Assembly: GCA_021018995.1 (NCBI GenBank)
Contig: CM037596.1
Location: 87,303,184-87,367,183, forward strand
Origin: Chloranthus sessilifolius
Lineage: Eukaryota; Streptophyta; Magnoliopsida; Chloranthales; Chloranthaceae
Reading direction: 5' to 3'
Length of the DNA stretch: 64,000 nucleotides
The notes below the pieces were generated by a model. It had not been told where the DNA came from, did no database searches, and saw only the letters and a list, made by a program, of their open reading frames with translations. Below are positions 11,440 to 21,729 of this stretch, one piece after another. The position numbers and the translations under genes were made by a program. Numbering within the stretch: position 1 is the stretch's first letter; each line of letters begins with the position of its first letter.

Positions 11440-14400
11440 ACTCCCTATGCTGCCGCTGGGATGGACGAGCACCGCTGTCCCCAGTATCATCGGCTTAGAG
11501 GTCTGTAGGTTGGTCCTTCGAAAACAAAATCCCAGCACTTGGAGTCCTCGGAACCTCTAGCCGACGTGGCCCCGTTATAGAACCCCCCTCACTCATCTGG
11601 CTAACAGACCGCCTCAATCCCGAGAATGAGGAGCATACCTAGCGAGAACCTCACGAGTGATCAAATCCTCACGAGTATCGCCTGACACGATTATGTCACG
11701 TACGACGAGACTGCCCAGATGAGGAACCCATAGCCCTCGACTTCGATCCATCAAGCTGACTGGCCGGCCTATGTGCCCCTCGCTCACTCCTCGTCAGACG
11801 ATACTTCAGCCGATCCAGGGACACTTGCATCTCTGCCCGCGTTGTTCGACGCGCTGCCTCCAATGCCTCGGTCTGAGTCCTCTACATGACCATCATCTCA
11901 ACAAATAGGTCCTCGCGACTCTGTGTCTCCCCAAGGATCCGTCTCGCCTCTGGAGTAGCGCGCGCTCGAGCCACCTCTAGACGCGCCTCCTCAAGCTCAC
12001 GCACCTGCATTACCACACTAAGTCAAAGAAAACTAATACATATATATATATATATATATATAAACGTAGAAGCTTTGAAAAGGAAAGAACCATACCAGCT
12101 CCGGCCTCTCCTCCAGAAGTCGCTCAACAGTAGTAGCAGTCACTGGATCAGCAGGAGGCATGGAAGGGACAACAAACGTAGGCGGCTGCAACAAAAATAA
12201 ACAAATACATCAGAAAAATACTATAATGACAAATAAACCACGAACACAATAACTAAAACATACCTGAGTAGGGATAAGAACGGACCCCTGAGGGGGAGCT
12301 CAGAAGCAGAGTCCGGAACAGTCTACACAAAGAGCCAAACAAACCAACACAAGACATGTCAGAACAAAATAAATCTAAACTGAATTACGCCACACCAAAA
12401 TAACTATACCTGACTCTCCGGGCATAGAGAGGCAACAATCGCCTCCCTCGTCTGAAGATCCTTGGTAACCTGACGCTGAAATACCACATGATATTAGTAA
12501 ACTACTAAGAAAGCAAAATGATAGCACCCAACGAACTGTGATAATTATACAAACGAGTCAAAAGATTAAATGGAAACTTACCCAATGATCTAGCTCGGCC
12601 CGAAGCTGAGCCATAGCTGGATCCTCGCGACTGGAGGAAGCAATTGAAAATGGATCAAAAGCCAGAACGGGACCTCCAGCATTAAGCTCGGCTCTCTACA
12701 AATAACAATAAACACATTAGTTGACAAACACACGACGCTACCAATTAAAAAAACTAAATTCATATAGACACCTACCAATCGATCAATCTCAGATTGCAAA
12801 CTGTCCTCCTCTCGGCCAGCTTGCTGCTGACCGCGTAACAACTCAATCATCGTCACATGACTAGCAACCTCGGCCTCCCTCTCACATTATCCAAAACAAA
12901 ATGAGATACCACAACCATATCAGAATGACCAGAAGACCAAGTCAACATAATGCATAAACAATTAAACCAATAAATCAACTCACTAGGAGATGTTGACTCT
13001 CCGCTAGTTGAGCCCCCAACTTGTCCTCCACTGCCCTAGCCTATGCAATTGAGAGGGCTAAGGAGTGCAACATCTCCTCATATGGACGAGGATCACACCC
13101 CATCCGCTTCATCGCTCTATGGAGGGCGTCTAATGCCCCTCGCACACTTGCGGTGAGATGGCCCTGCTCCAGTACAGCTAACCTCTCCTTCAATGCTAAC
13201 ACCGACTCCGGCCCACCAATCGTGAAAGAACCACTCCCATGGAAGGGGCGTGTGAAGAGGCACCCGCCACCCAATGCGCTAAACCACCTCACATACTCTC
13301 GGGCGTCCGCCTCATCATGCGCCCCTGTAACCCTGGTCCCCCCGGCTCTAAAAGCCGTTATCTGAAGCATCATCCGCTCCGCAAAGTTCTGGTAAGGAGG
13401 GCCGGTCATCCTCTTTGCCACTCTATGGAAAACCTTTGGAGGGACTCCCTGAGCTAGCGCCGGCTGTCGTACTACTCGAGATGTGTGGATCCTTACCACC
13501 CTCTCAAAACAATAGACCCATATGTCCACATCAAAGAAGGGTCAGTCGGACTGAATCACTAGCACGCCGGCATCCTCCTCATCCTCATAGAGCATCTAAA
13601 TCACCTACAACCAAACAAACAAGTCGACCCCTCAATGAATGCTCAGATCCTAAAAAACCAAAATGAAACAAAACAAAACATCCACACGGTAGTCTATACC
13701 TGCCCTGTGTGCATATCCTCAAAGAGGCCACGCGCAGTCTAAAGATCCGAAGACCAACGGTGACCCCCCAACTCCTCCCTCCACACGTGCATCCGAGGAA
13801 ACATAAATCTCACCTCCAACGGAACCCCCGGACAAAGAAAAGTGAAGTGATCATATGCCCAAAACTAGAAAATAAAACAGAAAAAATGCTAAGTAGAGGT
13901 TACTATCAAAATGCCAAGAAAAAAATAGAGACATTATGACAGTATTTGAGTAAGACTCACCTGGAGGAAGGGAAGGAAGCCTCCAATCGTCACAACGCCC
14001 TGTCCCCGACGGTAAAGCTACTCATAGAGATGCGCCAATGCGGCCACACCCCACAAATAGGTAGGGAGCCGATCCAAGTCTCCGAGAGTCATCAAAAATA
14101 ACCCGGTGACGCATCCCCGAGTCGAAGAAGAAAAGAGCACTACACCAAGGAAGTGCATCAAGAACGCTCGGAGCACCCTATCTACAGCCAACCCCGGCTC
14201 CACCACAGGCTCTCGACCCTCCACTATCACACAACGCACCTCATAAGACACCCCCACCACCAAATGATTCCTCGAAGGGACAAAACCACTGGCAAACATA
14301 TCAAAGAACCAAGTGACTCAGACTACACTCGGCTCTGACCCACTAGACCTATACGGCACACCCAAAATCTCCTCACATACTGCCAAATACTCTCCTGCCA

Positions 14401-15285
14401 TCCACCCCATGATCGGCTCACCATCGAAATGAAGACCAGTAATGCGGACCCAGTCCTCTAGAGTCGGCAACATCATACCGACTGGAAAGAGAAGTGCCTG
14501 ATGCCTCTCCCTCCACCTCTCCAGAATCGCCGCAATCAGGCCACGATCAACCTGAAAGGGCTCCAGCTCCAGGATTGGTCCAAAACTAAAAGACACCAAC
14601 CGCGCCCGTTGAAACTCCGGCAAGGCATGGTACCAAGTATGAGACTCAGTCCATGCTAAGCTGATAGCCAGCTGTGGGGGCTCCTACCGGATGAAACACA
14701 AGCGATAAAAAAAATGAGACTAACACACACCTATGACAAGTAGACCTAGAGCTAAAAGCGATTAAGGTATACCTAGACACCCATTAACAACTCATCACAA
14801 ACAAACAAAATATGATAAGAACAACTGGACCGAAACATGATCTATCTCTAGATGTCGTCATGATGCATGAGTGAGCACACAACCGATAATCAATGTAGGT
14901 TCGACATAAATTAAAAGGTTTCCAGATCCTAATAAGTCTATGTCACAACCTAAATGCCTAAGAAAATAAAAGAACTCTTGCTCATGGGACCGGCCTCGAG
15001 CGAAGAAATCCTCCACTGGGAAGTGTCTGCGATCCCGATGCTCCTCAACCACATCCTTAGGTATCTCACCCTCAACCCTCTCACCCTCCTCCTTAGCTAC
15101 ACCCTACTCAATCTCGAACACCTCCTCCCAGACCCCCACCTGGTCAACCTCCAGTACCTCCCAACATCCACCTCCCCGACGACAACATCGGTCAGAGCCT
15201 CAGAGGTCTCACCTATCTCTCCCATCATCATCATCTCCAACTCAGAGATAGTAAAAGCAGGTCTACCACCATCCTCAGACTCCAT
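11440..15285 (-). CDS. Antisense multi-exon gene with plant mobile domain and coiled-coil tail
   Basis: This gene runs opposite to element B, between integrase and the 3' LTR. It begins MESEDGGRPAF at 15285. The plant mobile domain is clear in the second exon (14683-13961), with LLFPVGMMLPTLEDWVRITG and FDGEPIMGW. Further exons by GT-AG boundaries are 13864-13700, 13595-12984, 12880-12776, 12695-12582, 12475-12410, 12322-12264, 12185-12096 and from 12004 to about 11440-11560. Introns are 78-104 bp; the first, near 14950-14684, is less certain. The later exons are charged and likely coiled coil (IELLRGQQQAGREEDSLQSE; RELEEARLEVARARATPEAR). Known PMD proteins (MAIN/MAIL1) act in nucleus and silencing, and PMDs are known in transposable elements; the role here is unknown. 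The copy looks eroded. G holds a truncated relative at 55706-58540. Confidence 0.75.
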
Positions 15286-15456
15286 CCTAGAAGAAAGAGC
15301 TCGAAAATTTGAAGAGAATGGAAGAAACGATGCCTGAAATGGACCGCCGGATCACGAGATATCACGAAAACATGAAGACCCGAGCACAAGGAAACAAGGA
15401 AACTAGAGAATCTAAGACCAAAACGGATAGTGCGGGAAAATTGAACATTTTTGAAC

Positions 15457-15464
15457 TATTTATA
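15457..15464 (-). promoter_or_regulatory. TATA box of the antisense PMD gene
   Basis: TATAAATA reads on the minus strand about 170 bases upstream of the ATG at 15285, with a GC-rich region upstream and no other TATA-like site nearby. Position and orientation fit an independent antisense promoter. Confidence 0.55.
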
Positions 15465-15474
15465 AGGCACGGCT

Positions 15475-15850
15475 GAATCGTGCGCGTAAACTCACGTGCT
15501 CAAATCAATCACGCATCACACCACTCGCGCTTAATTCGGATTAAGCGCCCAGTCTTGAGCGCGTAAACGGATTGTCACCCGCTCACACTAACCCGACCGT
15601 CTGGTTGTACACCGCCCACCAGACGCGTAATCATATCAAGCGCCAACACAGTAGCATGCGAATGCCAATAGTCACTTCAACAGTAACCGGCCACCGCCAT
15701 AATCCTGCACTCTAAAAGTTGCGCTTGACTCGATTAAACGACCGGAAGCCGGTGCTTAATAATCTTCTGACGCTCTGAAACATGCACTTCTGTTCGGGCG
15801 CGCAATTTGTTTATGCGCCCGGAGCAAAACACGCAATTTCTTAGAAACCA
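15475..15850 (-). repeat. GCGC/AATT dyads upstream of the antisense TATA box
   Basis: GCGC, GCGT and ATTAAGCG-type half sites recur in opposing orientation, for example GCGCTTAATTCGGATTAAGCGC at 15528-15549 (given here as positions with GCGC ends and an AATTCGGATT centre). The same kind of site fills U3 of the LTRs and the stretches upstream of the antisense modules at 18014-18400 and 37421-37830. Confidence 0.6.
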
Positions 15851-15859
15851 AAAAAACTT

Positions 15860-17470
15860 GCCCAGAACAGCCGGCTCAGGCCTAAATTGAGAAATTTCTA
15901 ACACTTGTTATCAACCCCAAACTATGCCCCTGTTAAGACCAATCCAAAAACACTCCTAACTTAAAGAACAAACCAAACCAAACTAAACTAAAAAGTGCCC
16001 AACATCACTCACACGCTCCAACTAGAGCCAAACTAAATAAGAAAAATGTCCCCATCATTTATACACTCCGACTAAGCCCAAACTAAGTCGAAACGAAAAA
16101 AATGCTCCTAACATGTCCTGATCCAAAATAAATAAACTAAATCAAACCTAACTTAAACAAGCAAGCCTCGCTCTCAAAACAAGTCAAATAAGCTACAAAG
16201 TCAACTAAACCAAAAGTTGCTAAACATAAACAATCACAAACATAATTAAATATATATATATAATCACTTTATAAATAGATAAAATAATTACAAAATACAT
16301 TGAAGGCATACCCTCTGAATATACAACTTAAAATAAGAAACTTAAAAACCAGCATGTTCAGGCAATGCCTGAATCCGGATTTGCTCTAGAAACTAAAAAT
16401 CACGGAGAAACCCAGAGGAGGAACGCACCCTGAATGAATTCTAATCATGACAGCCTCTTCCCCTTACCCCGAGCCAGCAGAAAAGAAAGAGTGACTCACA
16501 GAAAGCCACCCAGATCCTACGGGATCCACCTTTAGAAGCTTACCTTGGAAACCATAAAAAGGAGGAGCAACTAACACTGAATCCGTAGAGCCTACCGAGG
16601 AAAAATAGGCATCGGTCACGAGAACTCTGACCTGGCCTTATCCTTGGGTTTCCTTTCTACCACCTTTTTCTCCTCCACCTCTTCCCTTAGCATGGTAGCA
16701 ATTCAACTGCTACCTTGCATTCTCAATCCCGTTCATTCTCAATAATCCACTCAACAAACACAACTCCTCGGGTTCAGTACCCGGGATACAAAAGAGAAAG
16801 GAAGAAAAGACATTAATGAACAAAAAAAAATGCCCAAAATCACAACAAAAAATGCCCCATGACTTCTAATCCCAAACTTGAAATAAAATTTAAAGCAACA
16901 CGAACTCAAAGCTCTTAGCTCGCACATTCATAAACCATATCTCCTGAATTACCAAATGACAAGTGTCACACCTTTAAACCCTTTCAATCTAATTAAATCT
17001 AAACCAAACACATACCCCTTTGAAAGACTACAATCCATGACAACCTAGATAAACCAATGATCACACAACACTTACCCCTTCAAAGGAACACAAACCCAAA
17101 GCAAAATAGATAATCCAATAGGATTTAAATACTTAACACCTATCTAGAACTTTTGAAGAAAAAAGAAAACTTACACCTTTCTAACAAGTGTCACCTCAAG
17201 TCAAACAAAAGACCAAAGACTAAAATAAAATACCTTAAACTTTAAATTAAAAAAAAACTCTCTAAAAATAGGCCCCGACTCGTGAGGGACCAAGAAAAAT
17301 GCCCCAACCAAACCCATCGGAACCATGTAAACCCTCTAAACAAACTCCATAAAACAAACTGAACTCCAAGCTCAATTAAATCCTAAAATAAGTCAAACAA
17401 ATCAAATAAATCCAACTAATCCGTTAATAAGTTCAAACAAATAAACAAGCATGATAAAAAAAAAAAAAAA
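15860..17470. other. A/C-rich, G-poor stretch of B without a recognised gene
   Basis: The plus strand is dominated by A and C (AAACCAAACTAAACTAAA types) with little G, and contains several AAAAATGCCCC motifs (near 16040, 16095, 16845, 17297). Near 16240-16750 a short segment resembles the antisense modules at 17470 and 36950 (ACATTGAAGGCATACCCTC), with a minus-strand peptide beginning MLREEVEEKKVV. No longer coding frame was convincing. Confidence 0.5.
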
Positions 17471-18013
17471 AAAATGCCTCTTTATTTATAACTTAAAAAT
17501 TTTACAAGTATCACTGGAGGCATCCCTCCTAAATTTACAGCCCAAAATGAAAACCTAAAAATTTAACCTACAACCCAAAGCAAAGACTGGATTCAAAACT
17601 GAGACGAAGCGAGGGGCAGATTCCGCTCAGAGCGTCTAATTAGAGGCTTTAGGGAGGACCGATTGGGAAATATATCCCTCCACTTGTTGCTCCTTCTCTT
17701 CCGCCATCTTCACCGCCTCCGCCACCGCCTCCTCAACGTTGCCTTTATTGCTCCCTAAAAGGGACCGATGTGAAGACTAATGCCCTCATTCCCAATACCG
17801 CCCATTCCCAGATTAACACCGTCCCCGAGCATCACCTTAGGACGAAGATTACACGAAATAACAAATATAGGGAGAAACAACATCTCAATCGGACAGTTAG
17901 ATCATCCGATATCGCAAAAATATGAATTTCAGAACACAAAAAATCCAGAAAAGGTCAAAACTCGAGACTAAATCAGAGAATGAGAAACAAATGAAGGCTC
18001 CCTCGCTTATATA
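17470..18013 (-). other. Second antisense module of B with its own TATA box
   Basis: A TATATAA box reads on the minus strand at 18013-18007. Downstream, a segment containing GATATCGGATGATC and then ATGGCGGAAGAG (near 17710) can be read as a short peptide, MAEEKEQQVEGYIS. Element D has a related module at 36950-37420, including the TATA box, and the stretch around 15340 upstream of the PMD gene shares the GATATC-GTGATCCG piece. It may be a decayed second antisense gene or a duplicated antisense promoter. Confidence 0.4.
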
Positions 18014-18430
18014 GAGTACGGACTCAAACACGTGATAGAGCACATGCGTTTAACTCAATCATGCACTAGGCACACTGCGCACAATCCAAAACACGTGCTA
18101 TGACCCGAGCGCTTAATCAAACCATTGCCCGCGCCAACGGCTCGATGCTCCGAACACGCGCACTCTATAGACCGTGCAATCGCATTAAACGACACACACA
18201 CGCTGCACAATGCGAAAGGTCACCAATACACTAACCTGGTGATGCCTCGATCACGCGCTATGATTATTGCGCATAATACGATTACACGCAAACTCACACA
18301 TGCGTAAACAACCCCTCACGCCTGAGATCGTACGCCAGAAAATAGGCGCACAATCGTGTTGAGCGACCTAAACCAGGCGCACAATTTCTGACTTTGGACA
18401 AAATCTATTCCTTCACATCTTTCTACCTCA
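18014..18430. repeat. GCGC/AATT dyads upstream of the second antisense module
   Basis: Half sites such as GCGCTTAATC, CGCACAATCC and ACACGCGCAC recur every 20-40 bases, in the same style as the U3 of the LTRs. Nothing coding was seen here. Confidence 0.5.
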
Positions 18431-18444
18431 CCTTGATCAAAACT

Positions 18445-19062
18445 CTCCTATCCCATCGCATAGCCTCACAGGCTGTTCATAAAGAAAGAAGAGAAGGGCA
18501 GCCGCTCACGCACATCTCATCATGATAAGATGCACACACATTATACCACCTCAATATCCAGCCCCATCGCAATAAATTAGCCATGCCCTCACGTCCTATC
18601 GAAAAAAAACTAAAACCAAATCTCCTAAACAAATGCGGGCACGCCGCTAAAAAAACTAAGCCAATCACAGCGCAGCCACAACATGGCCTTACATAACCCG
18701 AGATCTGCCAAAGAAAGAAACAAGACGCACCCATCGCGCAAGTATCCCCACTAGCGTTCCATTTCTAACTACGTTCAACCAACATCCCATCGCAAACATC
18801 ACTACCCGAAAAGCAAAAACAGCACCTGTCACGCGACATGAAAAAAAGAAAAGCTCGATCATGTCCTATAGCTAAAGCAAAGAGCTCTCTCCCGAATTGA
18901 TCCCCACGTCCCACCAGGACTCGTCCTGCACATAGCCGAAGAAAAAAAAGTCACTAAGGTCCCATCGCGACATCACTTCTCCAAGACATTATATTACATC
19001 ATAACCACCAAGCCCTGCCACAACAGACCTGAAGAGAGGAGATCTCTAAAGTCCCATCGCAG
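18445..19062 (+). repeat. Array of TCCCATCGCGA cores, complement of the PBS
   Basis: The core TCCCATCGCRA or a near match occurs near 18451, 18562, 18730, 18785, 18959 and 19051, with gaps of about 55 bases or multiples of that, so a decayed tandem repeat of 55-60 bp is likely. GTCCCATCGCGA at 18959-18970 is exactly complementary to the PBS of A. Element D has a fuller array at 37990-38870. No gene is seen. Confidence 0.65.
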
Positions 19063-19088
19063 TAACCCGTCACAGGCTATATAAAACA

Positions 19089-19099
19089 CAGGTAAGTAT
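19089..19099 (+). promoter_or_regulatory. Conserved splice-donor-like site in the 3' region of B
   Basis: CAGGTAAGTAT is a near-perfect complement to the U1 snRNA 5' end. It is found at the same place in C (23448-23458, and again at 23465-23475) and D (38889-38899), always just upstream of the conserved block. Confidence 0.5.
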
Positions 19100-19184
19100 C
19101 ACCCTCAAGTAAGTACTACCCACTTTTCAATTACTCGATATTATTTATAAGTATAGTTAACTATGATTAAGTCAAAATATTTTT

Positions 19185-19410
19185 AAAACCCATCTCTCTC
19201 GACTCGCAAATCATTATAGTCCTCCCATAAGAGACAATCATCAATATTCATCGAGAAGGTTAGATGGAGTATCCGACATGCCAAGTGTCGTCCTGACAAC
19301 CACATCAACGGTCGGGTCCACAAATCTCATACCGGTGGATCTGCTCAGCGACGTCTCGGAAGCCACGTTTTCTATCGTTTTACCACCGAATTGATCTTAA
19401 GTTAAAATCC
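19185..19410 (+). other. Conserved noncoding block of the 3' region
   Basis: This block, containing CTCTCGACTCGC, AGAGACAATCATCA, GTCGAGAAGGTTAGA and GTGGATCTGCTCAGCGACGT, is found in B, C (23560-23765), D (38970-39175) and G (58975-59150). It is among the best conserved noncoding pieces between the diverged element D and the others. Nothing coding is shared. The 680 bases that follow (19411-20087) are A-rich, then carry GCGC-type sites and a conserved stretch around 19930-20060; no gene was seen. Confidence 0.6.
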
Positions 19411-20087
19411 CTAAATTTTTAGAATTTCAAAACCCCCGAATCTTCAAAATCCCCTAACTTCAAAAACAAAAAAAAATAAAAAAAATAAAAAAACAAAAAA
19501 AACAAAAAAAGAGAGAAGAAAATAAGAATAAAACAACAAGATAAATAAACCCAACTCACCTTTCTTTAAATACCATAAAACCCGATTAAGTGCCCCATTA
19601 CCTGCGCGCAATAAATTACACTTAAACCTGATCTTTAACTCCTAAGATCGCCTGAACTCGCAATCAAGCGCATATCCCACTACGCAGAGTTTAATTAAGT
19701 GCACACGCCACTGCGTAGAATCGTTTGTTCAGATGCATTAGGACTAGAATTCCCAACTTAGAGGCCGACTCCAGATGAATTAAGAGCACGCGCCACTCCG
19801 CAGAATTCAATTAAGCACACCTCACAAGACCCCCACCTCAATTACCAGCCCAACCCGGCTATTCTCCTGGGAAACCGAATAATGAGTATATTTAATCTAA
19901 GAACTTACAAATGCCTATTGGAAAAGAAACGCCTGAAGCGCATTAGTGTGAGCAATGACGCACTCGGTCTAACATGACTTTCGAAAGCCTTCGACATTAT
20001 TTTACAATGTATTATTATCAGTCCCTGAACCTTATTAATGGACATTTGTATGATGCCCCACGGTACCTCGACTTCGTCATACCCCTC

Positions 20088-20335
20088 TGTTTGACTGCCC
20101 CTTGTAGCAGGTCGCGACATGTGGCGGGATGCCCCTTGCCCCCACAGATTAGGATATGGTATTTCTCCTTTCCGTTTGACTGTCACTCGTAGCAGGTCAC
20201 GCCACGCGACAGGATGTCCCTTGCACCCACGAAATAGGATACACTTACTTTTTCTGTTGACCGTCTATGACAGCGAATCGCGATACGCCACGAGATCACC
20301 CCTGGGCATCCATCGCATGGAGCATGTCTTTCAAT
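20088..20335 (+). repeat. Three ~84 bp tandem units before the polypurine tract
   Basis: Units begin GTTTGACTG or TTGACCG and include AGCAGGTCGCGACATG and GGGATG (or the diverged relatives). They start near 20090, 20175 and 20258. C has three at 24208-24465, D and G one or partial ones (39465-39545, 59740-59810). Confidence 0.65.
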
Positions 20336-20477
20336 AACTACCACTAATAGATAAGAAAGCCAAGCATGTCATGTCAGCATCCCCAGTTTACATTTGTGAT
20401 TTTCCAAGATAAACAAGAAGACACCTCGAATGAGAGGTGTCTACTTCTTCGACGCATTCTTACTCTACAAGAGGGCA

Positions 20478-20492
20478 CTGAAGAGGGGCATC
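20478..20492 (+). other. Polypurine tract of B
   Basis: A purine run, GAAGAGGGGC, followed by ATC lies immediately before the LTR start TGTAAAGACC. It is conserved in C, D (AAAGAGGGGCA) and G, and would prime plus-strand DNA synthesis. Confidence 0.75.
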
Positions 20493-20569
20493 TGTAAAGA
20501 CCCCCATTTTACCCTCTCGGAATATACAAATCTATTCGGTCAACCTTTGACCTCATAACCCTAATGTGA

Positions 20570-21265
20570 GACCATATACTGAAATAATAGTATATGACTG
20601 AACACAAGCTGAAATAATAGCTCTGTGGCTCAGACCCTATAGCCCTAACACAGGGACCATGCACTGAAACAATAGTACATGGCTAAACACAGGCTGAAAT
20701 AATAGCTCTGTGGCTCAGATCCCAACGTAGGGAGACTATATACTAAAATAAAAGTATATAGTCGAAATGCAGACTGAAATAATAGTCTGACATTTCAAAA
20801 CCTCTAACCCTAAATTAGGGACCATGCATTGAAACAATAGTACATGGCTGAACACAAGCTGAAACAATAGCCCTGTGGCTCAAATCCCAATGTAGAGAGA
20901 CTATATACTGAAATAATAGTCTTACATTTTAGACCCCTAACCCCAATGTGGGACCATATACTTAAACAATAGGATATAGTTAGAATGCAGACTGAAACAA
21001 TAGTCTTATATTTCAGACCCCTAATCCCAATGTGGGACCATATACTAAAATAATAGTATATGACTGGACACAGACTGAAATAATAGCTCTGTGGCTCAAG
21101 CCCCATGACCCTAACGTGGGAACCATGCACTAAAATAATAAGTACATAGTTGTACACATGTTGAAACAATAGCATTGTGGCTCAGGCCCCAACGTAGGGA
21201 GACTACATACTGAAACAATAGTATATAGTCAAAATGTAGGCTGAAACAACAGTCTGGCATTTCTA
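20570..21265 (+). repeat. U3 stem-loop array of LTR B
   Basis: About 17 units follow each other. Each has arms that pair with each other around an almost constant loop GAAAYAAT. Arm types are CATATACT/AGTATATG (20573-20596), CACAAGCT/AGCTCTGTG (near 20600), CCATGCACT/AGTACATGG (near 20655), GACTATATACT/AGTATATAGTC (near 20735) and ATGCAGACT/AGTCTGACAT (near 20768). The order of types varies along the array. Confidence 0.8.
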
Positions 21266-21289
21266 ACCCGGCCCAGACCAGGCCAACCC

Positions 21290-21715
21290 TGAATTAAGCA
21301 CCTAAAATCACACGCGTAATTCGATTACACGCTAAATCACCCGCGCACCATCAATCCCCCTTACAGACCAGACTTCCTTTCTCAGACCACCTTGAGACTC
21401 GATTACACGCGCCACATGACACGCGCGATCAGATTGAGCACCCCACCACCGGCGCGCAATTGGCCTACGCATGACCTAGTCTCACCGTCCTTGGCCCCTA
21501 AGCTTCCTCGATCAAGCGCTTCAAATGAGACGCTTAATTGGAATGCGCACCCCACAATGGACGCGCAATTAGTTCTAACGTTGTTATGACTAGAAAACTT
21601 GCTGAGCAAGTCAGCCGGTCGCTCACTGAGTTAGTGATCGACTCAAAGCGATTAAGTACGAGACAATCGGCGCGTAATTCAATTAAACGCCTGAAACAGG
21701 GCGTTTAATTAGAAA
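21290..21715 (+). repeat. GCGC/AATT dyads in U3 of LTR B
   Basis: Opposed GCG-AATT half sites recur to the TATA box; the last is a hairpin with arms AATTAAACGCC and GGCGTTTAATT around a short loop near 21681-21711. Confidence 0.65.
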
Positions 21716-21721
21716 AAAACC

Positions 21722-21729
21722 TATAAAAT
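21722..21729 (+). promoter_or_regulatory. LTR TATA box of B
   Basis: TATAAAAT follows the GCGC/AATT dyads directly. Equivalent boxes lie at 25743 (C), 40499 (D), 43368 and 60647 (G) and 8194-8202 (A, minus). It would set the start of the element RNA about 30 bases downstream. Confidence 0.65.

Noticed and set aside
11440-15285. PMD gene as an ordinary host gene unrelated to the element
   Set aside because: The same gene, in the same orientation and the same place between integrase and 3' LTR, occurs in the independent element G.
14954-15337. Plus-strand frame of 127 codons rich in proline, serine and leucine
   Set aside because: It overlaps exon 1 of the antisense PMD gene, and its composition is what the reverse of an acidic coding exon would give.
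18445-19062. tRNA genes or tRNA-derived SINEs, because the repeated core resembles a tRNA 3' end
   Set aside because: Only the short core matches; there is no A box and B box pair and no cloverleaf around any copy.
20810-21175. A 121-codon minus-strand frame rich in tyrosine, cysteine and phenylalanine (also at 8674-9092 and 24965-25192)
   Set aside because: It is a translation of the U3 stem-loop array; the repeated peptide pattern comes from the DNA repeat.
20570-21265. CRISPR-like spacing of a constant 8-mer and variable flanks
   Set aside because: The constant part is too short, the variable parts are palindromic arms rather than spacers, and the context is a plant LTR.
21392-21609. Frames on both strands in U3 (also 25433-25658 and 39977-40401)
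   Set aside because: They arise from the GCGC/AATT palindromes, which lack stops on both strands; they are not conserved as protein between LTRs.
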